Shown piece by piece: positions 17,455 through 26,104 of a stretch of DNA of 44,177 nt (its first letter is position 1; each line of letters opens with the position of its first letter). Position numbers and translations under genes: made by a program. This stretch comes from Methanobrevibacter ruminantium (lineage in GTDB: Archaea > Methanobacteriota > Methanobacteria > Methanobacteriales > Methanobacteriaceae), in assembly GCF_016294135.1 (NCBI RefSeq), contig NZ_JAEDCO010000011.1:1-44177 (forward strand), written 5' to 3'. The notes under the pieces were generated by a model, which saw nothing but the letters and a program-made list of their open reading frames with translations, made no database searches and was not told where the DNA came from.

Positions 17455-18333
17455 TTATAATTTGCTCATTATAGCATCTGGATAATGCCTTTCAATCAAA
17501 TCTCTGATTAAAGCCACTTGCTTAGCTCTTTGACGAGCTTCTTTTTCAGTTGTGTCCCAACTGTGATGTTTTGCAACAGACCCTCCTGTCTTTAAATAGA
17601 CTGGACTTGTCACCTTAATCATTTCAGGAACTTCATAATGACGAATGAATCCTCCCGTGGACTTAGGATTTTCAGTATGGATGTCAATTGGAATATCTAT
17701 TGCATCTCTAAGTGATGCCAACATTGGAATCTGAAGGTCTCTTACAGGATTAAGTGAGTTCAATCCGATTGATTCGAAGAGCTTTGCTGAAGCGGGATTG
17801 GAACAGCCTGCATGAGCAGACAATTTAAACAGCAAGTCTTTAGGAAGCTCACCAGCATCTCTCATTTTAGAAAGAGCAAAAAGCAAACCTTCATCATATA
17901 ACAATATGCCCCTAACTCCCAAATCAACTGCCCTTTTAACGTCTTCAATAGCATAAACAAGGTTATTGTAACCTCTTAATCTATATCCTATACGTTTTCC
18001 CTCTTCAGTTTGAACAGTTGCACTTGTATCATATGGGGCTCTTGGACCAACTGCTAAAAACAATTGCATATTTGCATCTTGAGCCAAATCAACCATTTCG
18101 CTTATCTCCTCATCCAATAGGAACATGATCCCTTTGGTTTGGGTGGCTCGGTGAATTGTTAAGTCATAATCATTGGAAGCCTCTAAAAGAGATTCGAGCG
18201 CAGAAGGACCTTGTATTCCAGGAACTTCAAATCTATATTGTCCCCCATCTTCAAATCTCTTTTGGGATATGTAATCATCGTGTATTTCATTGATTCCTAA
18301 CTTTTCCAATGATTTTTTAGTTTCATCCATCAT
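17455..18333 (-). CDS. TIM-barrel protein, peptidase U32-like
   Basis: The protein has 292 residues from ATG 18333; a further upstream in-frame GTG (18342) is part of the GTGATTTTT ribosome binding site. The alternating pattern of short strands and helices (GIMFLLDEE, MQLFLAVGP, GVRGILLYDEGLL, LLFKLSAHAGCSNPASAKLF, IDIPIDIHTENPKSTGGFI) indicates a TIM barrel and resembles U32-family proteins. It lacks a clear U32 signature block, so the family is tentative. It has no signal peptide. Its position between MmgE/PrpD and the fumarase-like gene argues for an enzyme of the same organic-acid pathway rather than a protease. Confidence 0.5.
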   Translation of the reverse strand: MMDETKKSLEKLGINEIHDDYISQKRFEDGGQYRFEVPGIQGPSALESLLEASNDYDLTIHRATQTKGIMFLLDEEISEMVDLAQDANMQLFLAVGPRAPYDTSATVQTEEGKRIGYRLRGYNNLVYAIEDVKRAVDLGVRGILLYDEGLLFALSKMRDAGELPKDLLFKLSAHAGCSNPASAKLFESIGLNSLNPVRDLQIPMLASLRDAIDIPIDIHTENPKSTGGFIRHYEVPEMIKVTSPVYLKTGGSVAKHHSWDTTEKEARQRAKQVALIRDLIERHYPDAIMSKL

Positions 18334-18407
18334 AAAAATCACTTTTAATAAATAATTGATAAAATTTAATTCACTTCAATAATTTATTCAATCAATAAAT
18401 TTTAACT

Positions 18408-19853
18408 TTAATCTAATAAATCCAATTCTTCAAAAACTTCATGAATAGAATACTCTTCCATATGTTTAATTATTTGTAACTTATTCATATTAAACTTAGG
18501 ATTTAAAAGTTTGAATTTCTCTAAAATATCTTCCTCAGTTAAAGGATTTTCCGCTTCTCCCAACGGATAATAAGTGGTTTCCTCTAAGTTTTCATATGTA
18601 TTAGCATTAAACCTAATTCCAACTTCAGATGGTCTTTTTTCAGGAACCATTTGATCCAATTCTTCATTATTATTGATATGAATCTTGCTTACAATTTCCC
18701 TTACCTTCAAGATGTCCTTATCAGAGGATTTTTCATCAAAAAGACCTTTATCAATCAATTCATCAATTGAATCCAAGCCCAAATCATCTAAAACCAATGC
18801 AATGGCTACAGCATAAGGTAATGATTGCTTTAAGTCCTGTGCATTTTTAGGATCATAATTGTCATGTTCACTAGAAATCCTGTAGGTTTCGATATCAATA
18901 GAAGAGATGTCTGAATAATCAATTTTCGAATTCTTCAAATCATTTAGTTCACCCAATTCATCCAATTCATCCAATTCCCCCTTTAAAGTTAAAGTAGAAT
19001 CAATAGCGGAATGAATATGCCTGCAAAATGGATATTTCTTCAAATAGACATTGTTTATATGGAATTTTTTTAAGTTCATATCAATAAATTCTGATAATTT
19101 TGAATCATCCAAATTGCAATCATCATCACAATGCCTATCATATAAATCTGAAGCCATGGCTTTTATGAATCCTTCATTCCCATCAATCAATGATTCTCCG
19201 CCAGTGAATCCATTTTTAGCAAGATATGCTGACAAGATTCCATTGTAAACTGCATTTCCAACATGCAATGATTTTCCCATTGTACCAGCGTGATCTGCTT
19301 CAAGAAGTCCGGATGATTGGGTTGCACATAAGCCTAAACAATGTTCTGTTTTCTCCTTATTCAAGATTAAAAGCTTTGATGCAACTGCTCCAGCTGCAAA
19401 TGTTCCTATTGTTCCGGTGCTATGAAATCCCTGATTTCTATGGTCCTGATTAACGAGCATTCCAAGAGAAATAGCTATTTCATATCCTCCAATGACTGCT
19501 TCAAGAAACTCTTCAGATGTGATATCCAAATCCAAATTCTTGTCTGATATCATTGCCAAAGCTGTAGAAAAGACAACAGATCCAGGATGCAATTGTGCCC
19601 ACCTATGGCCATCATCCAAATCCAAGCTATGAGATGCGATTCCATATACAAATCCCTTATTTAATGAATTAAAATCATTTCCATACAATTCATAAATGGT
19701 TTTTATGGCTATCTGGGCATTTTCACTTTCCAAACCTCTTAGATAAACTGCCAAATAGTCAATGAAACATGATTTAGCCTTTTCAATAGCTTCTTTAGGA
19801 ATATCCTCATATTTCAAATGAATCAAATATTGGGACAATTGATTGATAATCAT
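18408..19853 (-). CDS. MmgE/PrpD-family hydro-lyase or isomerase
   Basis: This 481-residue protein is full length for the MmgE/PrpD family (2-methylcitrate dehydratase, cis-aconitate decarboxylase, iminodisuccinate epimerase). Diagnostic blocks are ASHSLDLDDGHRWAQLHPGS, DHRNQGFHSTGTIGTFAAGA, SSGLLEADHAGTMGKSLHVG and KKYPFCRHIHSAIDS. The HSLDLDD, GFHSTGT and KxYPxCRxxH elements carry the known active-site residues. An in-frame 9-nt tandem repeat (18948-18974) adds an acidic Leu-Asp-Glu insert around residues 293-301. It has no close bacterial prp operon partners. Next to a citryl-CoA lyase-like protein and a fumarase-like protein, a dehydration or isomerisation of a tricarboxylate is the simplest reading, but the substrate is open. 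Confidence 0.85.
   Translation of the reverse strand: MIINQLSQYLIHLKYEDIPKEAIEKAKSCFIDYLAVYLRGLESENAQIAIKTIYELYGNDFNSLNKGFVYGIASHSLDLDDGHRWAQLHPGSVVFSTALAMISDKNLDLDITSEEFLEAVIGGYEIAISLGMLVNQDHRNQGFHSTGTIGTFAAGAVASKLLILNKEKTEHCLGLCATQSSGLLEADHAGTMGKSLHVGNAVYNGILSAYLAKNGFTGGESLIDGNEGFIKAMASDLYDRHCDDDCNLDDSKLSEFIDMNLKKFHINNVYLKKYPFCRHIHSAIDSTLTLKGELDELDELGELNDLKNSKIDYSDISSIDIETYRISSEHDNYDPKNAQDLKQSLPYAVAIALVLDDLGLDSIDELIDKGLFDEKSSDKDILKVREIVSKIHINNNEELDQMVPEKRPSEVGIRFNANTYENLEETTYYPLGEAENPLTEEDILEKFKLLNPKFNMNKLQIIKHMEEYSIHEVFEELDLLD
18948..18974 (-). repeat. 9-nt in-frame tandem repeat inside the MmgE/PrpD gene
   Basis: Three consecutive TTCAYCCAA units on the plus strand encode a Leu-Asp/Gly-Glu repeat. 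The number of units could change by slippage without breaking the frame. Confidence 0.7.
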
Positions 19854-20009
19854 AATCTTATCTTTATAATTACTATATAATAAATTGATACAATTTTAAA
19901 GAAAATAAAATGAAAATTATTAAAAATTTAAAGATTTAAAGATTTGAAAAATAGTGAAATGTTAAGAATTTTAAAAAATGAAAAAATAATAATAAAAAAT
20001 AATAAGTAA

Positions 20010-21379
20010 CTATACCATTCCTGTAGCAACTAAAGTGATATGAGCAATAGCTGCAGAACAAAGGTAAGTTCCTGAAATAACTATTAATGTAATGATGATT
20101 CCTTTCCAACCGATCTTCTTGAACTCTTCCCAATCGTTACCGATTGCAATACCTACATATGCTAAAAATGCAGTGCATATTGTAGTCAATTCAATTTGAG
20201 AAACATAATGAACCAGGAAGTCAGCTGTTGGAACACCGGGAATAGCTACAAAAATACCGATTAGGCTGATGTAAATGATTGCTTGAATGTTCCATGGAAT
20301 AATCCTTTCAAGAGCCATGCCTATAATTGTAATAAGTGAAATCAAAAGCATTCCAATGAATGCATCAATGATTGAAGTATGGAATCCTATGAAATTTCCT
20401 ACCGCCACAATGAATGAAAATATAACAAGGAATGTGGCCCATCTTTCAAGCTTACCTACAGTCAAGTCATCTGTAGTTGCATACTTATCATGCTTTACCT
20501 CTTCAATGGCATAATCATCATCAATGCTTATTTCCTCATTATGCCCTAATATATGAGGGGATAGCCAATCATACATCCTTTCTGCAATAGGCAATGATAC
20601 GAATATGCACATATAAATACCGAAACAGAATGAAAGAAGATTTCTGCATCCTGCAAAAGCCTCTAGTTGAGTATCCATTGATGGGAACATATGCATCAAT
20701 AGAGCAAGAGCTGCAGCATTCATACTTGCACTTCCTACACCTGATGCCATAGCGTAAGCATATGGATGCATAGGTATCACTGAAGCGCTGATGCTTGATA
20801 AAAAGCTGATGAAAGAGTGCCTAAAATGGATCTAATAACAAAAACAGCCAAAACTCCACGAGTCTCGGGGGATTTGAAACCATACTTATCGATAATGACC
20901 CCTAAGTTAGGTTCGTGACAAATGGAACTGGTCATACCGATAACTTCCCTTCTAAAACCTAAAAATAGAGCAATAGGCAATGCCAATAGGGTTCCTAAAT
21001 TACCTATTTGCTGAAAAATCAAAGCAGGAGCCACTTGGAAAATACCGGATATTGCCTGACCACTTGAAATAGCCAATTTGGTGATTAGGACACCAATGAA
21101 TAAAACCATTGCACCTTCAGTCACCTTAGATTGCTTAGGCCCAACAAACTTGATAGGCTTCGCGAGATAAAGAGCCAACCCTAAAACAAGTGCATAGATC
21201 AATGGCAATAATAAGACACTTATGGCATCTGTAATTTTAATCTCCTTAACTCCAATGAACATTGAAATAATAACCAATAGAAATACAACAATGTGTAAGT
21301 TATACTCCTTCCATGGAGGCCTCTTCTTAATTGCCCTATCAGTTTTTTCCCTAAATGGATGTTGTTGACTATCAGTGAT
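20010..21379 (-). pseudogene. DUF3100-like permease, copy 1, broken by a frameshift
   Basis: Two overlapping frames (20777-21379 and 20010-20780) together match the intact neighbour copy along its whole length. Aligning the copies by eye places a single-base deletion near 20811-20817, where this copy has CTCTT and the intact copy has CTCCTT. The total length of 1370 bases is one short of a multiple of three. Downstream of it the first frame ends after an unrelated LSSAFYQASALQ tail. Upstream, VIRSILGT replaces VIGSIIGT, consistent with relaxed constraint. The likely start is ATC 21377-21379 (see findings). About ten membrane helices would be encoded. A sequencing error or a recent mutation are the alternatives to a true pseudogene. 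Confidence 0.75.
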
Positions 21380-21713
21380 AAAATCACACCTTGATACAAT
21401 ACATTAAAAACTTCACATAGTAAACTAAATTTTACAAATATTAATCTTTAATTTATTATTTATAAACTAATCTATCTAATCCTTAAAAATTATAAAACCT
21501 GGTAAAAAATAGACTGATTATTAAAATTTTAAAAAATAACGATTAATTATTATTAAAAAATAATTAATTAAAATTAAAAAAGAAGATAATCAATGAGAAA
21601 AATTAAAAAATAATTAATTAAAATTAAAAAAGAAGATAATCAATGAGAAAAATTAAAAAATAATTAATTAAAATTAAAAAAGAAAACAAATAGATGATTT
21701 TAAGATGAACTTC
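21380..21713. other. Spacer between the two DUF3100-like copies
   Basis: No gene is visible. The spacer holds the promoter and ribosome binding site (AGGTG, 21387-21391) of copy 1 and a tandem repeat at 21551-21684. T-runs on the minus strand could end transcription of copy 2. Confidence 0.5.
21551..21684. repeat. 50-bp tandem repeat, about 2.7 copies
   Basis: The unit starts AATTAAAAAATAATTAATTA and ends AGATAATCAATGAGAAA. Units run 21551-21600 (first bases differ), 21601-21650 (exact) and 21651-21684 (partial). It lies just downstream of the intact permease gene and may mark how the duplicate arose or has been recombining. Confidence 0.85.
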
Positions 21714-23081
21714 TTAAATCATACCTGTTAATAATAAAACTACATCTGCAATGCTTGCAGAGCCAAGGTAAGTTCCAGTGATTACAATCATGGCAACAAT
21801 GATTCCTTTCCAACCGATCTTCTTGAACTCTTCCCAATCGTTACCGATTGCAATACCTACATATGCTAAAAATGCAGTGCATATTGTAGTCAATTCAATT
21901 TGAGAAACATAATGAACTATAAAATCAGCAGTTGGAACACCAGGAATAGCCACTATAATACCAATTAAACTTATGTAAATAATTGATTGGATATTCCATG
22001 GAATAACTCTCTCAAGAGCCATACCTATAATTGTAATGAGTGAAATCAAGAGCATTCCAATGAATACATCACTTATTGGGGTTTTATAACCTACAAAATT
22101 TCCAATAGCCACAATAAATGAAAATATAACAAGGAATGTAGCCCATCTTTTAAGCTTACCTGAACTTAAATCCTCTGAAGCAGCATACTTATCATCCTTT
22201 ACCCCTTCAATGGCATATTCATCATCAATAGTAATCTCATCGTCTTTACCTATAATTGGAGAAAGCCATTTATACAATCTTTCTGCAATAGGCAATGAAA
22301 TGAAAATACACATGTAAATTCCTAAACAGAATGAAAGAATATTACTGCATCCTGCAAATGCCTCAAGTTGAGTGGCCATAGCTGGGTACGAATGCACTAA
22401 TGGAACCAATGCTGCAGCATTCATACTTGCACTACCTATACCAGATGCCATTGCAAATGCATATGGATGGAATGGTATGAGGGAAACACATATGCTTGAG
22501 AGGAAACTGATATAAGGAGTACCTATAATTGATCCAATTACGAAAATAGCCAAAACTCCACGAGTCTCGGGGGATTTGAAACCGTATTTGTCAATGATAA
22601 CACCTAAGTTAGGTTCACGGCAAATGGAACTTGCCATACCAATAACTTCCCTTCTAAAACCTAAAAGCAAAGCAACAGGCAACGCTATAAGAGTACCTAA
22701 ATCACCTAAAAGCTGTAAAATCAAAGCAGGACCTACCTTAAAAATAATATTAATAGATTGTCCACTTGAAATAGCCAATTTAGCAATCAGAACACCAATG
22801 AATAAAACCATAGCCCCTTCAGCCACCTTAGATTGCTTAGACCCAACAAATTTGATAGGTTTGGCCAAATAAAGACATAATCCCATAACCAAAGCATAGA
22901 TTAAAGGTAATAGCAAAATACTGATAGTATCGGTTATCTTAATCTCTTTCACTCCAATGAACATTGAGATAATAACTAAAATAAACACTACAATATGTAA
23001 ATTATATTCCTTCCATGGAGGTCTCTTCTTAATTGCCCTATCAGTTTTTTCCCTAAATGGGTGTGACGATTGATCAGTAAT
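21714..23081 (-). CDS. DUF3100-like multi-pass membrane permease, copy 2 (intact)
   Basis: This membrane protein has 455 residues if started at ATT 23079-23081, or 424 residues if started at the internal GTG 22988, which lies inside the first hydrophobic helix. The longer form is supported because the 26 codons before GTG 22988 match copy 1 perfectly in protein while differing at seven synonymous third positions, and because AGGAG sits 7 bases before the ATT. About ten to twelve helices are predicted, with a central hydrophilic loop (ITIDDEYAIEGVKDDKYAAS). Repeated elements such as GFRREVIGMASSICREPNLG and FAMASGIGSASMNAAALVPL look like transporter half-repeats. The family resemblance to DUF3100 is from memory. 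The substrate is unknown; the neighbouring enzymes suggest an organic acid. Confidence 0.7.
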   Translation of the reverse strand: MTDQSSHPFREKTDRAIKKRPPWKEYNLHIVVFILVIISMFIGVKEIKITDTISILLLPLIYALVMGLCLYLAKPIKFVGSKQSKVAEGAMVLFIGVLIAKLAISSGQSINIIFKVGPALILQLLGDLGTLIALPVALLLGFRREVIGMASSICREPNLGVIIDKYGFKSPETRGVLAIFVIGSIIGTPYISFLSSICVSLIPFHPYAFAMASGIGSASMNAAALVPLVHSYPAMATQLEAFAGCSNILSFCLGIYMCIFISLPIAERLYKWLSPIIGKDDEITIDDEYAIEGVKDDKYAASEDLSSGKLKRWATFLVIFSFIVAIGNFVGYKTPISDVFIGMLLISLITIIGMALERVIPWNIQSIIYISLIGIIVAIPGVPTADFIVHYVSQIELTTICTAFLAYVGIAIGNDWEEFKKIGWKGIIVAMIVITGTYLGSASIADVVLLLTGMI

Positions 23082-23401
23082 AAAACCACTCCTAATTGTA
23101 ATATGAAAAATTTTTTCAAAAATAAAAATACATTCTTAAATTTAAGTTTTTAGTTTATTACTTATAAACTAATCTATTTTATCCTCAAAAATGATAAATA
23201 ATGAATAATAGTGACAAATAATGATAAATGTCATGCAACTAGGTTAAACAATTACTTGATAAATATCATGCAACTAGATTAAATAATGACAAATATTATG
23301 TAACTAAATTAAATGAAACTTAAGAATAAGTATTTAAAAATGAAGAAAATGATATTTAAATAAAAAAATTGTTTAAAAAAAAAGAAACTTAAAAAAAATG
23401 A
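23082..23401. other. Spacer with three diverged 30-35-bp repeats
   Basis: No gene is visible. Three copies of a unit around ATRTCATGCAACTAGRTTAAA begin near 23223, 23258 and 23288, the last more diverged. They lie about 200 bases upstream of the permease start and directly behind the tiaS 3' end, whose transcript would run into T-rich sequence here. Confidence 0.5.
23085..23093 (-). promoter_or_regulatory. Ribosome binding site that selects an ATT start for DUF3100-like copy 2
   Basis: The complement reads AGGAGTGGT followed by TTT and then ATT ACT GAT. No ATG, GTG or TTG occurs in frame at a usable distance. In copy 1 the equivalent reads AGGTGTGAT, TTT, ATC ACT GAT. The site is therefore evidence for non-standard initiation. 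Confidence 0.5.
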
Positions 23402-24655
23402 TTATTCCAAATTCATGCGAATCAAAGGCTTGGCCAAATGACGTCTAGCTGAGACTGGAGTTTCATAGAATTTGCCATTGATTAAGGATCTTTCAACCTT
23501 TTCAGCTATTTTTTCATCTGAATCTACTCTTTTGCCACAGCTTTTGCACTTGAATCCTTTTCCTTTTCCTGCAGAAGTCATTCTTTTTCCACATTCACAA
23601 ATAGGATTCCTATAGATGAATTCATTTAGATTTATGACTTGGAACTTTTCAATGTTGAAAGTGTTCTGTTCCCCTATTCCACCGTAAAGCTCTATCTCAT
23701 CTCCAGCTCTCAATTTTGCTACAGTTTTTCTAAAGTTCTTGGTTGGTTCATATGCACCACATTCAATTTCTCCTGATCCATCATATAAAGTGAAGAACAT
23801 GTGTCCTCCTTCAATTATATGTGGCTTGTCCTTGACAAAACCTTTTATCTTATAGCAGGAATACTGTTTAAGCTCACTAATTGAATTTGCATTTTGAATG
23901 TGCATGTCAGTATGCTGATTTGTCTTGAAAATGCATGAATCCACAATCTCTTCATTTGGTATTACAATATCCCTTGCAGTCTCTAGAACTTCAGGACTGT
24001 TGGATCTGATACCATAAAGAACAGGGCATGGAGTTTTAGGTTCAATAGCCAAATACTTGCCATCTATGTTTTCAAAGGTTTCCGGATAAGTTTCCTTGTC
24101 CATTTCAACAACAGAATCATAATCAATATTTCTTTTTGTACCATATCTTGATGGATGCCTATATGCCAATAGTTCATATGTATAGTCTTCAAGAGGACAT
24201 GAAATAGCTGCAATGGAACCGATTATCCCTCTTCCTTTCTTGAACTTATGGATTTCAGCGCCAATATGATTTGCAAATTCCTCTGCCTCTTCAATAGTTA
24301 TGATGGAATAGATTGCCTTAAAGGCGTAGTCAATCATCTCTTCAGTGATTTGACCTTGGTAGAATACAACTCCAGGATTAGTATTGTCACAATCAAACAT
24401 TGAAAGCTCTGATACATACTTAAGGACAATTTCCTTTGCCAAAGCAATGTTTTGATCCATACTCAATTTGAATGACACTCCTCCATTTCCCCTTGTCTTG
24501 AATCTTGCAAAAGGGTTTAGACGAATCAATCTTGGATGGCCAATAATCTTTATACCATTGTCCCTGAATTCGTTTAGGATAGTGGATGCGAGAAATGTTG
24601 TGCACATTCCATCTGGAGAGTCTGTATCATCAATTCCAATATAAAAATAATCCAT
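23402..24655 (-). CDS. tiaS: tRNA(Ile2) 2-agmatinylcytidine synthetase TiaS
   Basis: The protein has 417 residues from ATG 24655; an in-frame GTG 9 bases upstream is part of the GTGATTTAT ribosome binding site. TiaS attaches agmatine to C34 of tRNA-Ile2 (CAU anticodon) using ATP, so that it reads AUA rather than AUG. The N-terminus YIGIDDTDSPDGMCTTFLAS is the characteristic kinase-like domain start. It is followed by a central ferredoxin-like domain, an OB-fold region (YKIKGFVKDKPHIIEGGHMF) and a C-terminal zinc ribbon with CECGKRM and FKCKSCGKRV. The length matches archaeal orthologues. It is divergent from the COG1395 regulator across a 223-base spacer. Confidence 0.95.
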   Translation of the reverse strand: MDYFYIGIDDTDSPDGMCTTFLASTILNEFRDNGIKIIGHPRLIRLNPFARFKTRGNGGVSFKLSMDQNIALAKEIVLKYVSELSMFDCDNTNPGVVFYQGQITEEMIDYAFKAIYSIITIEEAEEFANHIGAEIHKFKKGRGIIGSIAAISCPLEDYTYELLAYRHPSRYGTKRNIDYDSVVEMDKETYPETFENIDGKYLAIEPKTPCPVLYGIRSNSPEVLETARDIVIPNEEIVDSCIFKTNQHTDMHIQNANSISELKQYSCYKIKGFVKDKPHIIEGGHMFFTLYDGSGEIECGAYEPTKNFRKTVAKLRAGDEIELYGGIGEQNTFNIEKFQVINLNEFIYRNPICECGKRMTSAGKGKGFKCKSCGKRVDSDEKIAEKVERSLINGKFYETPVSARRHLAKPLIRMNLE

Positions 24656-24878
24656 ATAAATCACTGAAATTCCACTATGATTAATTAAAAAATTTAGTTA
24701 AGCAATTAAAGATTAACTATTAATAATCAAAAATCTAGAAAATTAAATAGTCAATTTTATATTAATCTTAAAAGATAATAATATTATTAAGGTTTATTGA
24801 AACTAATTAATAAATTCTATCTAAAAATACTATCAAAAAATTATCAGAAATCAAACTGAATTTATACGAGGCAATCCT

Positions 24879-25862
24879 ATGGCAATAACAAATAGGAATC
24901 AATTAATACGAGAAGTTTATCAACTGCTAAACAAAGAGGGCTTTGAAACATCAAACATTTATGAACAAAGCTGCTTTGATATAGTGGCTCGTAAGAAATT
25001 GCTAATTCTACTTTTAAAAGTCCTCGTGAATATCGATAGTATAAATGAATCTCATGTAGAAGAGATTAGGCAGATCTCCAATGTTTTCTTAGCCAGTCCA
25101 ATCATTGTAGGAGTGAAATCCAAAAACCATATTTTGGAAGAGGATGTTGTCTATGAAAGACATGGGCTTCCTGCAATTGGCCTTGAAACCTTAAAGAACA
25201 TGATTGTCTATGACGAATATCCTGAAATTCTTGCAGACCGTGGCGGATATTATGTTCAAATCAATGGGAATGTTCTAAAGGAATACAGAGAAGAATACAA
25301 CTTATCTTTGAAGGATTTGGCTGATTTGGCACATGTTTCAAGAGCTACAATGTACAAGTATGAAAATGGAATGGTGAGAGCAAACACTGAAACTGCAATG
25401 CTCCTTGAAGAAATCTTGAATACCAAAATTACCCTTGACATCGACCTTTTTGAACCGTATCAGGAAGACATTAAGCTAAAGGCAGATACAAGCAGTCTAA
25501 ATCAGACCCAAGGAACAAATGCTCAAAACTTGGCAAAATTAGGTTTTGGTGTGGTTTCAACCAATAAGAGTCCATTTGATGCACTTGCTAAAGCTGAAAT
25601 AGCTACCAGAAAGAAAGAACAAACTCCACTTATAGCAAATCTTAATGTTCAGGATGAGCAGAATACAAAAACATTGAAGAAGATGGCAATCAGCTTAAAT
25701 GACCTTTCTCTTGTAACCTCTTCAGATTCATTCTTTGTGCTTAAAGATGATAAGATCAAGGATTCAATTGATGGAATTCCAGTTATCAAGTCATGGGAAA
25801 TGAAAGAGGTCGAGAATTCTAAAGAGTTCTTAAGGTTGATTAGAGAAAGAAGAAACAATTAA
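24879..25862 (+). CDS. Archaeal HTH (XRE-type) transcriptional regulator, COG1395-like
   Basis: This 327-residue protein is conserved in methanogens. The N-terminal domain of about 120 residues (FETSNIYEQSCFDIVARKKL, VYERHGLPAIG) looks like a nuclease-fold or sensor domain. A classic XRE helix-turn-helix follows at about residues 130-180 (LKEYREEYNLSLKDLADLAH then VSRATMYKYENG). The C-terminal region (SPFDALAKAEIATRKKE, DDKIKDSIDGIPVIKSW) is unassigned. The target genes are unknown. The ATG has GAGG 10 bases upstream, and the gene is divergent from tiaS. Confidence 0.85.
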   Translation: MAITNRNQLIREVYQLLNKEGFETSNIYEQSCFDIVARKKLLILLLKVLVNIDSINESHVEEIRQISNVFLASPIIVGVKSKNHILEEDVVYERHGLPAIGLETLKNMIVYDEYPEILADRGGYYVQINGNVLKEYREEYNLSLKDLADLAHVSRATMYKYENGMVRANTETAMLLEEILNTKITLDIDLFEPYQEDIKLKADTSSLNQTQGTNAQNLAKLGFGVVSTNKSPFDALAKAEIATRKKEQTPLIANLNVQDEQNTKTLKKMAISLNDLSLVTSSDSFFVLKDDKIKDSIDGIPVIKSWEMKEVENSKEFLRLIRERRNN

Positions 25863-25904
25863 TAAAATTTTTTATTTGAATTAAAATTATTATTAGGTGA
25901 AAAT

Positions 25905-26072
25905 ATGGATTTTCAAAAAAATAGAGGAATGATCATTCTTATTATTGCATTGATATTAGCTATTATATTGACTTTTTATGTTGGAATTGTCAATCCAATC
26001 ATTTTAGGATTGGGAATTCTTGCAATCATCGTAATTCTAATCAATATCTATGTTGAAAAGATTAGAAAATAA
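25905..26072 (+). CDS. Small two-helix membrane protein, 55 residues
   Basis: I read this ORF directly; it is below usual length cutoffs. ATG 25905 follows AGGTGA (25895-25900). The product starts MDFQKNRGMIILIIALILAI, with a second helix GLGILAIIVILINIYVEKIR and a short GIVNP turn between them. It lies 42 bases after the COG1395 regulator in the same direction and is probably co-transcribed. No family recognised. Confidence 0.65.
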   Translation: MDFQKNRGMIILIIALILAIILTFYVGIVNPIILGLGILAIIVILINIYVEKIRK

Positions 26073-26104
26073 ATATTTAAGAAAAGAAGAAGCAAATGAG
26101 GAAT

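Noticed and set aside
20010..21277. Programmed frameshift in permease copy 1
   Set aside because: No slippery heptamer or downstream structure at the junction, and copy 2 reads through in one frame; a simple deletion explains it.
21551..21684. CRISPR array
   Set aside because: The 50-bp units are directly adjacent with no unique spacers and no cas genes are in the window; the same holds for the repeats at 23223 and 30397.
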